Source: Rehmannia glutinosa (taxonomy: Eukaryota; Streptophyta; Magnoliopsida; Lamiales; Orobanchaceae). Taken from it: a stretch of 64,000 bases of DNA. Of this stretch, positions 1 to 12,110 are shown in pieces (positions within the stretch are counted from its first letter, which is position 1; each line of letters opens with the position of its first letter). The notes below the pieces were generated by a model, which saw only the letters and a list, made by a program, of their open reading frames with translations, ran no database searches and had not been told where the DNA came from. A program made the position numbers and the translations under genes. The stretch spans positions 62,001-126,000 of the forward strand of contig JABTTQ020003010.1 of the NCBI GenBank assembly GCA_016081115.2, in the 5' to 3' direction.

Positions 1-1104
1 TTCACATTACAATTCTTAACCTCCAAGTTCATTCAAAGAAAACTCATTCATCGAACTATTTTTTTTTGACTCTTATATGAGTTTTCAACATTTCATATCT
101 CCTTTTTCTTTCTCTTTTGTTCTCATCAACCAACTCTAACACCACCTTCTAACATTTTGATTTCACACATTCACCCTTATTCAATCCCTTTACTCAATGC
201 TATACACTCAAGTGTTGGGTAAAAGATTTATCAAGTTAAGGCTTGAATTGTGACTATCAAAAATTAGGCAACAGCTCAAGTTGGCTAACTAGGGATTTCA
301 ATATCATCATTAGGTAAGCAAAAGGCTTGAAGTGAAGGGCTAACAAAATGGTCTTTGATCATTTTCACACCGCATACAACATGTGACCTTGACAGAGATA
401 CCACAACAAGTTCTAGAATTCTAACAACATGAATAATACATTCAAATTAACAACAAGATTGCATAGGATGAAAGCAAAGTTAAAGGCTCAAAAGCTCACA
501 GGCTTGCAAATACGTAATTCAAAGCATCAAACCATGTTCTCAATATCCACATGCTCAATATCATCTATTCATGGCTCAATCAACTCATACTCAACACCCA
601 ATCAAAACAATACAATTTTTTTCAAAAATATAAGCATCAAGTCTCCGCACACGGTCAACTCACTCCTTAAAATCTATGAAAACAATAAACGTGCTAAAGC
701 GTAAAAAGTGCTTCTAATGCAAATGCAACCTAAAATGCTTTACATGCAATCGTATGGAAACACACAAAATGCACATTTTTTCACACACATTTCATATCAA
801 AATAACTATCTCTCTCCCAAACTTAAATGAAATTATATAAACGTAAAGAGAAGATAGAATTTCAATGTAAACCTCGTGTGGATTGGACTCGATTTATTGT
901 GGGAGTGGTGGCGGTTCGTGGCCCTCCTTGGGCGTCTCCTCCGCACGGGTTGCCCGTGTGGGGCCGTAGCAATATCTCCAATTCCTCAATCATACACGGA
1001 TCGTGCATTCACGCATGCCCCTGCCCGTGTGTGGTGGTCAAGTAAAATTGGGTAATTTTATTTTTTTATAAAGAAAACGAAAAAAAAAACAAAAATCACA
1101 CCAC
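1..1104 (-). mobile_element. G1 gypsy element, 3' untranslated internal region
   Basis: This AT-rich stretch has no credible coding frame. It lies downstream, on the minus strand, of the gag relic at 1549-1857 and the primer site at 1997-2014, so I assign it to the internal region of the Athila/Tat-like element G1. Short phrases such as the one near 208-230 (caagtgttgggtaaaag) and 808-826 (ctcccaaacttaaatg) resemble the non-coding 3' parts of Athila-type elements. That resemblance is from recall, not alignment. G1's second LTR is not in the window and must lie to the left. The short frames at 429-704 and 827-1045 look like chance openings. Confidence 0.5.
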
Positions 1105-1164
1105 AAATGTTGGGCTGCGCTTCCCAACAAGCGCTATATTTAACGTCTTTAGCTCGGCGCTTTG
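1105..1164 (-). other. conserved Athila/Tat-type motif downstream of coding region
   Basis: The segment containing 'cttcccaacaagcgctata' and 'ttagctcggcgc' resembles a motif that recurs in Athila/Tat retrotransposons between coding sequence and the 3' untranslated part. Here it sits within about 450 bases of a gag relic, with no protease, reverse transcriptase or integrase between. That arrangement suggests an internally deleted, non-autonomous element. The motif identification is from memory and its function is unknown. Confidence 0.4.
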
Positions 1165-1548
1165 TTAATATAGATTTGTACCACCTTTGAATGCATATAT
1201 TAGTTGTTTTGGATCGTGGTCAAGAACCGTTTTTGCTCTGTTTGCATCTAGTAATACATACTTGGGATCTCCAAGCAAGTACAGGAGTCCTGGTGTTGGA
1301 ACATTTTGATCCGGGTTATGCTCATGTTGTCCGTGCGTGTACGCATATTCCGTGCTTGTCTCATTATGGAATAGTTTTCTTATATCATGCACGCAATGCA
1401 CGGGCGTACACATGGTTCGTGTGTTCATTGTCCTGTTTTTGCTCATTTTCGGTTCCACACACGGGTGAAAGTGCATAAACACACAATCCGTGTTTGGTTC
1501 GAACTTTCTTGCTTTTCCAGGATCTTCATCTTCTCGTATCGGTACCAC
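1165..1548 (-). CDS. unidentified 127-codon reading frame inside G1
   Basis: I do not recognise this protein. It follows the gag relic directly (gag ends at 1549, this frame starts at 1548) and is rich in His, Cys, Thr and charged residues, with the amino terminus MVPIREDEDPGKARKF. The DNA carries repeated short words around CGTG/CACG (for example near 1333, 1396 and 1455), so part of the frame may be a by-product of that repetition. It may be a continuation of gag past a frameshift, a chance opening in untranslated sequence, or a genuine small product of a non-autonomous element. No domain or membrane segment is evident. Confidence 0.25.
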   Translation of the reverse strand: MVPIREDEDPGKARKFEPNTDCVFMHFHPCVEPKMSKNRTMNTRTMCTPVHCVHDIRKLFHNETSTEYAYTHGQHEHNPDQNVPTPGLLYLLGDPKYVLLDANRAKTVLDHDPKQLIYAFKGGTNLY

Positions 1549-1857
1549 TCATTTGATGAATGGCACTAGATTGTTCCTTCGAGTTGGCTTGGTGGTGCTT
1601 AAAAATTGGCTCTTTTGATGTTGCCCACCAACTATTGTTACTAATTGGCCCATTTGAGTCTCGAGATTTTTCAATTGTGAATCCATAGTATTGGCCAATT
1701 GTATCAATTGCAACTTCATATTGTCCATCTTTACTTCATTTTTGGTAAGGCTATTTCTCATTTCCCTCATGAATAAATTTATTTGACTCATAAATGAAGT
1801 CGTTTGATTCATGAATGAAATGAGGGCGTCTTCCAAAGATGGTTTTGCCTCTTCCAT
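1549..1857 (-). pseudogene. Athila/Tat-type Gag relic (C-terminal linker part)
   Basis: The frame starts with ATG at 1857, about 140 bases inside the primer-binding site, and gives 102 residues. The segment around residues 60-75 (QLKNLETQMGQLVTIV) matches the pattern 'lk.LE.QiGQLa' found near the C-terminal part of Athila/Tat Gag proteins, followed by a basic stretch. The main Gag helical domain that should precede it is missing, and so is the whole pol gene within the roughly 2 kb visible. Amphipathic Met/Phe-rich heptads in residues 10-60 suggest a helix. I read this as what is left of gag in an internally deleted element. The product, if made, could at most take part in particle assembly with proteins supplied by a relative. 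Confidence 0.5.
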
Positions 1858-1996
1858 CAGAATAGGTGCACCTATACCAATTTAAAGAAACAAATCAAGC
1901 ATTGTAGAAGTAGAATTTACAAAAGAAAAATGAAAAAAAATGTCAAAATTAAGAATAATTATATCTTCGCAATATTAGCACCAAAAATTGTATTAG

Positions 1997-2014
1997 TCCT
2001 CGGCAACGGCGCCA
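1997..2014 (-). other. G1 primer-binding site (tRNA-Asp type)
   Basis: On the minus strand this reads TGGCGCCGTTGCCGAGGA. It is complementary to the 3' end of plant tRNA-Asp (…CGGCAACGGCGCCA) over at least the first 14 bases. Athila-type gypsy elements use this primer. A 7-base spacer separates it from the LTR that begins at 2022, which fixes element orientation as minus. Confidence 0.8.
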
Positions 2015-2021
2015 AAAAACT

Positions 2022-3101
2022 TGTTCGCCTTATTTTTAGCTTCACCGCAAGTGTACGGTGTAGTTTATAGAATAGGGTAAGCAAGGTCGTATCCACGGAG
2101 ACTAATAAATTAATGCGCTAAGTATTGAACTAAGATAGCCTTATTTTTATTTAGACGATCAAAATTGAATGATTGTTGTGGAATAAAAGACAAGAATAAC
2201 CACAAAAAAACAAGATGAAAATAATAGTGGAATTATCAAGGGAAATGAAATGGATTCCCGGGTTATGGTTTCAATTAATATTCCTCTTGTTTTACGATTT
2301 AATCAAAGTCAAAGTTATTATCAATACACCTATAAGACGATCGCGGTATTTTATCCTCCATCTCGAGATGTATATAAAGTGTAGATTGAAATATCTATGC
2401 TAGTATCTCTACTCAACATAAGATACACAACTCCCAAATGCACAAAAGATCAAATATCCTCACAAATATTCACAAACTCTCGATTATGCAAATATTCATG
2501 TCAAGTACTCAAGATCTAATATTGAAACTCATCTCTCGAACTATGAATCAATATATCAAACATGTTAAATCATTGGCCAAATGATAAAACAAGAATAAGA
2601 ACAAAGTATTCAAATAGGTTTCTAGACAATTACTTCAATTAAGATTAAAACAATCAACAAGAGTTCAATTAATCTACTTCCAAAACCGGAAATCACAAGA
2701 AATTTAGCTACCCGTTATAAATAAACAACTCATAGACAAATTGTTCATCTTCATAAGAAACTAAAATGAAAGATTAAAGCACAAAGAATGAGAAAACTTA
2801 GGAAATAGATAATCTCTCGATTAATCTTCAATCCTCAAGCTCCGATTCGACCCGATTCTTCCCTTGATTCTTCCTTGATGAAATTGATGTGTTTCTTGTG
2901 TTCTTGGGTGTATTCGGCCTTTCCTCCATACCCTAGATCAAGCCTCCCATGTATGTATTTATAGCCCCTCAAAAGTTCAATAAAAGGTGAGGAACATAGG
3001 AATTTCCGCCTAGAGCTGCGGCGCCCAGCAATTTCCCAAAAATGATCCGATCGGGCGCTGCAGCGCCGGGTGTTGGGCGCTGCAGTGCCCCACTTGAAAT
3101 T
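2022..3101 (-). repeat. G1 long terminal repeat (5' LTR), inner part
   Basis: The LTR starts next to the primer site with 'tgttcgcc' and continues at 16604-17007 after the S1 insertion. Across both parts the ends form the inverted pair TGTTC…GAACA, as expected for an LTR, and the restored length is about 1.48 kb. Near 3053-3090 are two copies of the palindrome-like word GGCGCTGCAG(C/T)GCC. No coding frame is credible here. The second G1 LTR is outside the window. Confidence 0.8.
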
Positions 3102-4653
3102 TGTAGGTCCCAAAGGGTGCGGGTGTAAGGTTTAGAAGGGGGGTTGAATAAACCTTACAAACATTTTTATTTAGTCCTTTTTAAAGATCGAGTTGATGTT
3201 ACATTTGTGTCCTTGGGAATGACCAATTTAGTTAATCAGAGAGTTAGTCTCTCAATGAGACTCAACCGAGCTGTTGATGGAATAACTCAGTTGTTAAGAT
3301 TAAATTAACTCAATTGTAGTTTGTTTTCAAGGAAGACTTAACACCCTTAATAAAGGTTAAGCAAAGATTTAATGTTTGGTTTAGTACTTAGAAATTATCA
3401 AGTGGATAGCAAATTTGTCACAGAGTTAAACAAATAAGATGCGTAAATTAAAGTCTTGAAATGTAAATGACACAACAAGATTTTTATAGAGGTTCAAGAT
3501 GGGGTAATTCTTCTACTCCTCTCTTCTCCAATCTCCTGGAGGAATCCACTAGGTATTGATCAAGATACAAAGTGGTAAGTCCGGATACAAGTCTTGATCA
3601 CACGGTGACTTGATCCTTTGGGACTCGATCTGGAGATGCCTTGATCACTCGGTTGGCTTCTCGCACGACTCGCCTTCTTCACAGGCGCTTCCTTGCTACT
3701 ACATCCCACTTGCTCAAGCTCTTTGGATTTGATCACGAAGCCCTCCAAAAACTCGAGACCGGTTCGACCTTGAACTTTCCTACAATCCTTCGTGGAATGT
3801 AGACCCTTTGATTCTTCAATAATTTCCTCTTCAACCGATAGAAGTTATCTTTCCTTCACGGTGAGTGTTGGATTGATGATCTTCGTAATGTAGCTTGAGG
3901 ATTAATCTTGAATAATTTGAGAATATTTTTGGTTACAATTCTAATAATTGCTTGAATGTTTGTGGTTCAGGTAACCTACTCTCAGAGTCATTCCTCAGCC
4001 TTTTATAGTGATCTTTCAAGAAATTTGCCCGTTGAAGAGATATGCTTATTTTTGAAAGTCACTTGTGGACGTTGGCTTGTCTTGTTGCAGTCCTTGAATT
4101 TGCCACTTCCTCGTATAAAATGTTCTTCAGCTTTTCAGAGTTCTGACACGGTGTAGTGCTTCCCATTGGTTTATTCCTTTTGCACGCTTCTGGGACTGAG
4201 CACTTCGAGAAAGGTAGCATGGAGATATTACTTGTTTAAGTAATTCTCTTGATTTAGGCAACGAATCTCTTTCGATTATCTCGACTTGACCGCATTTCCT
4301 TGCTTTCCCAGGTGACTTAGAGTCAGCTTCCAATCATTGGATGACTCTCCTGTCACTTCGACTTGAGACTTGGCTATGTTTGGCTGACTTGACTGATACT
4401 CCACTCACTTTGCATCTCACTGTTCCTTGATCGAGTCCCTGACTTCTCTTCTTTGCCATACTCAGTTGTCTTGCAGCGAAGTCTTCCTTCCAGTCTTCAG
4501 TTGTCTTTTTGCATGTTTTAGTCATAGCTGACTTAACTCAGCTTGATCAGCCCTATTTATTACAATACAGTTTACAGCAAAAATGGGGTGCCAACTTCCT
4601 ATTCTAAGTTTTACATGGCATTCATCAAAATCTAAACAATAAATTTCCCAACA
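3102..4653 (-). repeat. S1 3' LTR
   Basis: This is the counterpart of 15035-16598, colinear throughout, with short differences that fall mostly at CAG/CTG words (for example 'cacacggtgac' here against 'cacacagctgac' there). Termini are tgtagg…cccaaca on the plus strand. It adjoins the purine tract at 4654. Confidence 0.93.
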
Positions 4654-4667
4654 ATTTCCCCCTTTTG
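4654..4667 (-). other. S1 polypurine tract
   Basis: The minus strand reads CAAAAGGGGGAAAT immediately before the 3' LTR. This is the expected primer for plus-strand DNA synthesis. The same position in S2 reads AAAAAGGGGAAAT (46533-46545). Confidence 0.85.
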
Positions 4668-4762
4668 ATGATGCCAAAACTTAAAACATTCAAAATGTAA
4701 ATAGCAAAGATACATACAGAGGTCTAGGTCTGAAGCCTCTTCCTTCATTGTTGCTTCTTTCT

Positions 4763-5213
4763 TTACCTTTCCTCTCGGGCGTGTATTGTATCAGGGTCTT
4801 CTTCTTCCCGGTGAGTGACTAGCGGAGAGACCAGCAGAGGATCGCCGGTAGTTTGTCGCCTGTCGCCTTCTTCACATAGCGTGAGACCCTTTTTTCCCAA
4901 GACAAGTCCCAAGCTTGAGCCATGGACATGTTTGCAAAGTATCCTTCGAGATGCGAGCGTTTTAAATTCATCAAGCGATCTTGGCTCGGTTCCAAAGATA
5001 CGAGATGGCATAAGTGTCTCTCGCTCTCACCGGAATGCCTCCATGTTGTTTCAAGATATTCATAACTCGGGCATCCATCCTTCCTTCCACTTCCTCCATC
5101 CCCGCTTCAATTGTTTTTCTCTTTTCAACCATAGATATAGCAGAGTGTTGGAGTGGCGAGTGTTGGGGGTTTGTGCGATCATCAAGGTCACATCTTTCGA
5201 TCCTTCCCCTCAA
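4763..5213 (-). pseudogene. S1 extra gene, terminal segment (unknown)
   Basis: The segment is colinear with 45491-45827 of S2. Both share the words 'HGGIP', 'RDTYAIS' and 'DEFKTLAS', now spread over shifted frames. Conservation of protein-level words between two copies suggests this was once translated, either as the end of the extra Sirevirus gene or as a separate small one. I do not recognise the family. The reading is broken several times, partly at CAG/CTG words. Confidence 0.45.
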
Positions 5214-8200
5214 CAGACTTTCCTTTCTTTTTGTTTTGACACTTCCTCACTGTCTTTCCCTTTACATTTGCTTGCTCCATTTTTCTCAACATCGAACTCT
5301 TTCGCTTTTAGGTATTCCTCTTCCCCTTTTTGGCATCATCAAAGGAGAGAGGAACCCCGAAACATATCGGCAAGTAGGAAGTCGAGCTGGCGATAGTCGA
5401 GTTCTCGTCTCGAGTCTCGCTGCGGAGTATGTGGCACGAAATTGAGCGAGTAGCGTTGGACTCTTTGAAATTAGCTTCATCTCGGCCATTAGAAGGCTGA
5501 ATTTTCTATCCATATTTTCTTCCGGACGCAGGAGATCACTCTTATTTTGCTCACGCAGCAGCCTTTATCTCGCAGTGTGAGCTTCATGCATGTGCTCAAT
5601 GTGTTCTCTCAATTTCGTCTTTGCATCGGCATTCTCGGCCGCCATACCAACAGCTTGTTGAACAATGTCCTCAAGTATCTAGCTTGTTCCACACGCATTG
5701 TTTTCTTTGTTGCCACCATTCCACGATCCCGATTGTTATGCCTCTCAAGTCGCAGTAAGGTTGGCATCTCTGTTGTCCGATCTCATGTCCATAGAGGCCT
5801 GGTGCCTCTCCATCCGTTCAATTTCAGCAAATAATGCTTTGAACACCTCCCGAACTTCGATTGTTTCTTCCGTTGCGGTGATGCCCACGCAGCCGTCAAA
5901 GTCATAGTCACCGAACGATGGTACCTGACGGAATGACAGAGCTGGTCTATGGAAGCGTGCGAGTTCGTTCTCGACTCTTCGGAGGTCGGGTACCTCCAGG
6001 GAGAAAGGGAATGATTCTACAAAGGAATCATCATGGCCTCATCGGGATTTGTTCAATGATGAGAGGTGCGCGTGAAGTTCCTTTTGGAGTCGAACTGCTG
6101 CGGCTTGAGGAGCCTGTGCGGTGGACTGTTTGGTGGGGTCTTTTGTGAAGTGGACCCAGCTTGCCGAGCCTCATTGTCTCAAACCGTTGGTCTGTTTGGT
6201 TTCTCCAATGACGGACTGGTCCTCGGCCTTATCAGGCGTCATCGGATGATGATGAGATTTCCATTGGTGGCTCACCATCAAAATTGAAAGTTTGACGAGT
6301 AGTCTTGAGGTCGACTTGCTCGTGCTTGGAACATCCTCGGTGAGTCTTTTGGATCATCACGGGGGATGACTCAGCCTTCTTCTTCGCCGTCTTTCTCGAT
6401 CCCGAGAAAAGTTACATCGGGATTATCACGGGAATCATGAAGTGCACTTATCTCCTTTTCTCGATGGATCAATGATAACAGGAGGATGTTCTCTACTTGA
6501 CTACTTTACCCCGGAGGTCTCAACCTCCCGTTAGCCTTCATTACCTCCTGCAGTCTCAATCGCAGCAAGGCCTTGACATCCCTTTCGCGATGTCGGTCAT
6601 GCCGAGGGTCTTCTCGGTGGCATCCATTGGAGCCTCAACCCCATGGATTGCACTTTCATCGCCCCAGTGTTAACTCCGTGGCTGTTCCTTCCTCGTGCCT
6701 CGATCGCATCAAAGATCGTCATTAGCCTTCGGAGCGATTGACAACTCAACCGAGACAGTCTCAACTGCCCGAGCTTCGTTGATGACAACTTGTTGTGTAC
6801 TTTGTGGTTGTTCCTTCTCCACTTCGCCTCCTAGATTCGTTGTGGAGTTATACGCAACATTCTCCGACCTTGCCGCAGCTGAGGGAGTTTCCCCCTCACC
6901 GGGCGCACCACCGAGTGAGTTGGAATGGGGTCACTCGTCTCCAAACTCCCTATTTGTATCGAGTGTTCACCGTTGGGCGGGTGGTAAGATACCTTCAATA
7001 GGGGTTGGCTCGATTTGGGGTCCCCACTATCCGATTTCATCGCCAGCCGGTTCCTTATTTCTTTCTTCCGAGTGAGAGCGGGAAAGTGGTGGTAGCAACA
7101 ACGGTGGCGATTTCTTTGAACCACTCCCATTGGATCGATTTCGATTGTGCTTTGGAGGACTCTCCTGGTCCCTCCATCAATCTTTTCTCGTGAAGGATTC
7201 TCGATTCGTGCAATGCTTGCTGCATTTGCACTTCTTCCTCATTGCGAGAAGAGTCCAGGATCCTCATCATCTGCCGATAAGACATCAAGGAGATGATGTG
7301 TGTGTTCGTGGGTGCCGGTGATAGAGCAGATCTTTGGCCTTCTCACGTGCCTCGCCTTCCCTTTTGTCTTTCCTTCTCCTTGTCCTTGAAGATCTCGCAA
7401 GATATCGGTGCGCTTTTCTTCATCCGAAGGCGAGATCACAAAGTGGTCGACCCAAGAAAGTTCAGCAGCTTCCTCTTCCTCTTCTATAAATTGAGGCCGC
7501 CGAACTATTCCCTGGATCGACTCAACTTCCACTTCCTCCACTCTCGCAGACGATTTTGGATGTCCGGATAAGGTGGGGATAGGATCATCACATCACTATC
7601 ATCTCTATCACTCTCTTCTTGTGTCTCGGTGTGCGAACTACGATTTGTGTCTTTAGTTTGCCTCTCACTGTCGTCTTCAGCAGACTTAGCAGTTTCATCA
7701 ATAACATCCGGAGATTCTACTTTCCAGCCAGCCTCTCAGATATCTGCTCGGTGAGTGGTCGACTCGGCCGGTTTCTCAAGCTCTGAGTGCTTGATGATTC
7801 TTCGTCGTCTCTTAGTTCGTACTGAGGGATTTCGGTTCGGGAGAGAGTGTCTTCGAGTCTTGGCGGCGGGGGCGGTGCTAGTGTTTTCTTCCGAGGAGCT
7901 GGCCGTCTTGGCTTATCGATTCTCCTATTTTTGACGATCGGAGAAGGTATTTGAGAGTCCTTCTCGACCACTCTTTGGGGCGGGAGACACGGTCTGGGGC
8001 GGAGACACACTGGGGCGGGTGACTCACCGGGCAGCGGGGCAAAGGGGGTTTGTTTTTCTTTGCTGCGGGGAGAAGCGTGATTTTCTTAGCAAACTGCAGG
8101 GCAGCTTTCTTCTTAGGTGGAGAGGAGACAGATGTATCTTTAGGGTCAACCGATTCCCCTCACTCATATCGCCTCTCTTGGCATAGGCTCTCTTCTGTGC

Positions 8201-8883
8201 GCCGAGAGAGGTTTGATCTCGAACATCCTCTTGTTTACATGGAATGCCTTTCCATGTCTAAGAGGGACTCCTTTAACCTCCATCATCGACCGATCACGGA
8301 CCATATCCGGGATCCTCCAAATGTACCATTCTCCTTGAAGGATTTGTTCCCTACATTTTGGCGTAGTCCATTGAGACAAACTCAGCCCATTTGATTTATT
8401 TTTCTTTCTTCAATGATCGCGGCCATTACGATCAACTTTTCTTTTGATTGGTCAAAGTCGCCAAATTTGATATCTATGCATTTGGCAACTATGTCCAAGC
8501 AAAGCGAGTCGGACTTGGCTACTTCCCTCCAAGCAAAGAAAAGTGTCTACATCGCCTTCATAGATTTCTCGATGCTCCTTTCACCGGTAGTGAGCGCGGT
8601 GTTCGCCAAATCCTTGGCGAGAGATGATGAACTCCTTTCCGTGAACAGAGGATTTGATCCCTCATCATGAATCTCGGCGTTCACATAGAATCGTGCGACC
8701 TCCTCCACATAGGTCATCGGATATTCCAACGTCGAAACGGTTTCACCAGACGTTTCCAATTTCTCAGCAATTTTCTTCACTAGGGTGTCGTCGGACCCTG
8801 TTTCACCATGATGCCGTCGAAATCCATAGTAGACCGGTATGGATTTGCTTTCATAACTTGACAAAATCATAAGTTGATGCCAT
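5214..8883 (-). pseudogene. S1 extra gene downstream of pol (env-like position)
   Basis: The start is the ATG at 8883-8881 (MASTYDFVK), matching the start of the S2 copy at 41584 (MAPTHDFVN). The N-terminal part contains 'TYVEEVARFYVNAEIHDEG' and 'AKDLANT' near 8590-8715. These resemble the domain called 'putative plant transposon protein' that is common in Sirevirus elements. A long charged Lys/Glu/Pro/Ser-rich middle follows, then a coiled-coil end near 5430-5960 containing MDRKFSLLMAEMKL. The position corresponds to the 'envelope-like' gene described for SIRE1, but I see no signal peptide or membrane anchor, so calling it an envelope is not supported here. Many frameshifts break the gene. 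Confidence 0.6.
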
Positions 8884-9434
8884 TTTTCAGGATTTCACCG
8901 AAGAAAACTTAGAGGTTAATTTGAAGATAGATAGGGTTTTGAGAGAGTTTTGTCTTTGCTTTCGAGAGAAATGAACGGTTTTGGTAATATGAGAGAGAGA
9001 AGAAAGAAAGCTTAAGTATGGTTTATGAAAGGATGTGCGGGTGGTTTTTGAAATGTGATCGAAATCAACGGCTTAGATTTTGCACGCCGATTTAGCATTT
9101 AATGTCTTGTATTTAATGCGGCAAAGCATTTATATCCAATCATAAGCTTGGTGTGCGGCTTTTTTGCCTGTACACGCGTCATAATTATCGACGTAATTCT
9201 TAAAAACATTCCCACTTAGTAAAAACGATTTGCGTTTTTGTCACTTTGCTCATAAATGACTCGGCTTTTACCTCACCGATTTAACTCTTCTTCTCACGAT
9301 TCTCTTTGTGACTCATTTGTCACCGACTCGGTATAGTGTCTTTCCGATACGGTGATTTACTTAGCTGATTTGTGAGTTCACTCTTTTTCCCTTTTTGCGT
9401 TTCATTTCTTTTCTTTGATTCTTCCGAGTGTCAC
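8884..9434 (-). other. S1 spacer between pol and the extra gene
   Basis: About 550 bases without a credible frame. It has the same position as 41035-41583 in S2 and is alignable with it. It should hold whatever signal allows expression of the downstream gene (a second promoter or splice acceptor), but I cannot identify one. Confidence 0.6.
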
Positions 9435-10970
9435 TCACTCAATTAACCCTAACTCATGCTTGAGTTCTTCAAATCTTGACTCACATAATGGTTTTGTGAA
9501 GATGTCATCAATTGTTTATCAATTGAGATATATTCCAAGATGATGTCCTTCTTTTCAACATGATCTCTTATGAAGTGATATCGACATCGATATGATTTGT
9601 TCTTGAGTGCAACACAGATTTTGAGTGATTGCAATTGCACTTGTGTTATCACACATGATTGGAATTTCCTTTTCCTCAACTTCATAGTCTCTCATTCTTT
9701 GTCTCATCCATAGGACTTGGGCACAACAACTTGTTTGCCGCAGCCTATGTATTCTGTCTTCATTTGTAGAGGTGGCTATTGAATTTTGCTTCTTGCTAAA
9801 CCAGAAATTAGCCTTTGTTTCCTAGCATTTAACATGTGTCCGAGGTGCTTTTCGTAAACTCGCATCCAACATAGTCGAGTCCGAATAGCCAATTAGTTTG
9901 AATCCACATTCCTTTGGATACCATAAGCCAACTTCTTAGCTTCCTTTCAAGTATCTCAAGATTCTCTTAGCTTCGTCATATGGCTCTCTTTTGGAGCAGA
10001 TTGAAATCTTGCACATACACCTACAACAAAGGTGATGTCTTGCCGCTTTGTGAGATAGAGCAATGATCCAATAAGTGCTCAGTATCTTGTTTGATCTACA
10101 GCTTGCCATCCGCATCCATGTCCATTTTGATCGATGTATTCATTGGTATTTTCATAGAAGACTTCTCCTCCATACCAAATTTCTTCATTAAATCTACGGT
10201 GTATTTTGTTTGACTTATGAAGGTTCCATCCTTCACTGCTTTTACTTGGAGTCCAAGGAAGAATGTCGACTCTCCCATCATGCTCATTTCAAATTTGCTT
10301 TGCATGAGGTTTGAAATTTTTTCACATAGCTCTTTGTTTGTGGATCCAAAAATGATGTCATCCACATATATTTGAACAAGCAAAGATACTCTTCTTGTCT
10401 TGAATTCTCAAGAGTGTTCTATCTACTTTTCCTTTTGTTAATCCATTCTCGTTAGGAATTGTGACAAAGTATCATACCATGCTCGGGTGCCTATTTCAAT
10501 CCATACGAGCTTTCTTGAGTTTGTATACCTTATCTCCAAGAGTCTTCTGCTCAAATCCTCGGAGGTTGTTCAACATACACTTCTTCTTCCAATAAACCAT
10601 TTAGGAATGCACTTTTTACATCCATCGATATACAATAAAATTCTTGTAAGTCGCATAGGCAAGAAACATCCTTATAGCTTCCAATCTTGCTACAGAGCAA
10701 ATGTTTCATCAAAATCTATTCCTTCTTCTTGGCAATATCCTTTGGCTACTAGTCTTGCTTTATTTCTTACCACGAGCCCTCCTCGTTCATCTTGTTTCGA
10801 ACACCCATTTAGTACCAATAATATTTCGATGGGTGGGTCTTTGAACTAATTCCCATACTTTATTTCTTTCAAATCGATTCACTCTTCTTGCATAGCTTGA
10901 ATCCAATGTGTGTCATCCAATGCTTGTAACACATCTTTAGGCTCTATTTGTGAGATAAAGCATGTGAACA
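9435..10970 (-). pseudogene. S1 reverse transcriptase and RNase H
   Basis: This is the copia-type reverse transcriptase, which copies element RNA into DNA, fused to RNase H. The catalytic Tyr-Val-Asp-Asp box is intact at 10357-10368, in the context QIYVDDIIFGS, and is followed by SKFEMSMMGE.TFFLGLQV. The RNase H end reads 'ELKHELGLIE' and then meets a TGA at 9435. S2 has GAGCTGAGT there before its TAA, so S1 lacks one base of a CTG. Several other frame breaks occur between 10384 and 10970. The amino end, near 10960, corresponds to 'MFTCFISQIEPKDV' of S2. Confidence 0.85.
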
Positions 10971-12110
10971 TAGCTTCTTGTTGAGTTTTGGATCTTGTTT
11001 TGACACCTTCTCTTATATCTCCAATGACAAGTTCTCGTGGATGGTCTCTCGGCCATCTTACATCAAAGGTTGGAGTAAGTTAGCCGGATTGATCGTCTTA
11101 CATTTGTGTTCTTTGTGATCAACTCTCTCGAATCGCTTAGCCGCAAATTTTCCAAAGATTTTATGAGACTCGGCTATCTCATCTTCATCTCGAGTTTATA
11201 ATTCCACTTGACTTGAGATAGGGACTCTTCGTATGGTTGGATGATTCAAATTTATCGGTGACTCTTCAATGTCTTCTCCATTTACATTTGGTTCATCGAA
11301 TACCACATGAATGGATTCTTCCGCAACCATAGTCCTTTTGTTGAGTACTCAGAGGCTTTGCTTTCAATTTGAGTATCCCAAGAAGATACCTTCATCACTT
11401 TAGCATCGAAAGCCTTTAGATTGTCTTTGCCATTGTTATGGATGAAGCATTTACATCCAAATATTCTAAAATATGCAACATTTGGTTTTCTCCTACCCAA
11501 ATCTCATGGGAGTCTTTGTCATTTGTCTGTTTATCATACATCCTGTTTTGAGTAGCAACTTTGTGTTAATTGCTTTCCACCCAAAATCTTTTTAAACCCC
11601 CGCTTGACTAACATGGTCCTTTGGCCGCTTTCTTTGAGAGTTCTATTCCTTCTTTCGCAACTCCATTCTGTTTGTGGAGTCCTTGCTGAGATAATTCATG
11701 ACCAATGCCATTTTCAATACAATATTGAGTTATTATACCATTGACAAACTCGGTTCCTCTGTCGATCTAATTTTGATAATGGTTTGGCCTTTCTCATTTT
11801 GAATCCTCTTCATTAGTCATTTGGGTAGTTTCGTAGAGTTTCTTTTCTTTACACATGAATATTGTCCATGTATATCTTGAGTAGTCAACTACTACCACCA
11901 AGGTGTATTTCTTTCCACTTATGCTAGTTGGTTCCATTGGGCCAAATAGATCCATATGTAGCAGATGTAATATTCTTGTTGAAGATGGGCATGTCTTTTC
12001 TTTGAATGATGATTTTATTTGTTTTCCTTCGACATGCGTCACATATATTCTCCTTTTTGTATATCGAGTCCGGGAAGTCCTTCTACAAGACTACTCGCAA
12101 GCTTGTTAAT
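10971..12110 (-). pseudogene. S1 integrase
   Basis: This is a copia integrase relic, the enzyme that joins element DNA to the chromosome. The core start is visible as 'LHMDLFGPMEPTSISGKKY' near 11900-11960, with the first catalytic Asp in HMDLFGP. The C-terminal part 'PNVAYFRIFGCKCFIHNN' lies near 11430-11490. A Cys-x2-Cys fragment lies upstream near 12020-12040. The middle is frameshifted, so the other catalytic residues are not in one frame. The stretch 10971-11270 is the variable link to reverse transcriptase. Confidence 0.75.

Noticed and set aside
3053..3090. Repeated palindrome GGCGCTGCAG(C/T)GCC as a regulatory site
   Set aside because: It lies inside the G1 LTR and may simply be LTR text. 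No evidence of function.
4815..8394. Numerous plus-strand frames of 60-190 codons across S1
   Set aside because: They are shadows opposite the minus-strand extra gene. The S2 copy shows which strand carries conserved protein words.
5214..8883. A true retroviral-type envelope gene
   Set aside because: The position fits, but no signal peptide, furin-like site or membrane anchor can be read. Described only as an extra gene of unknown role.
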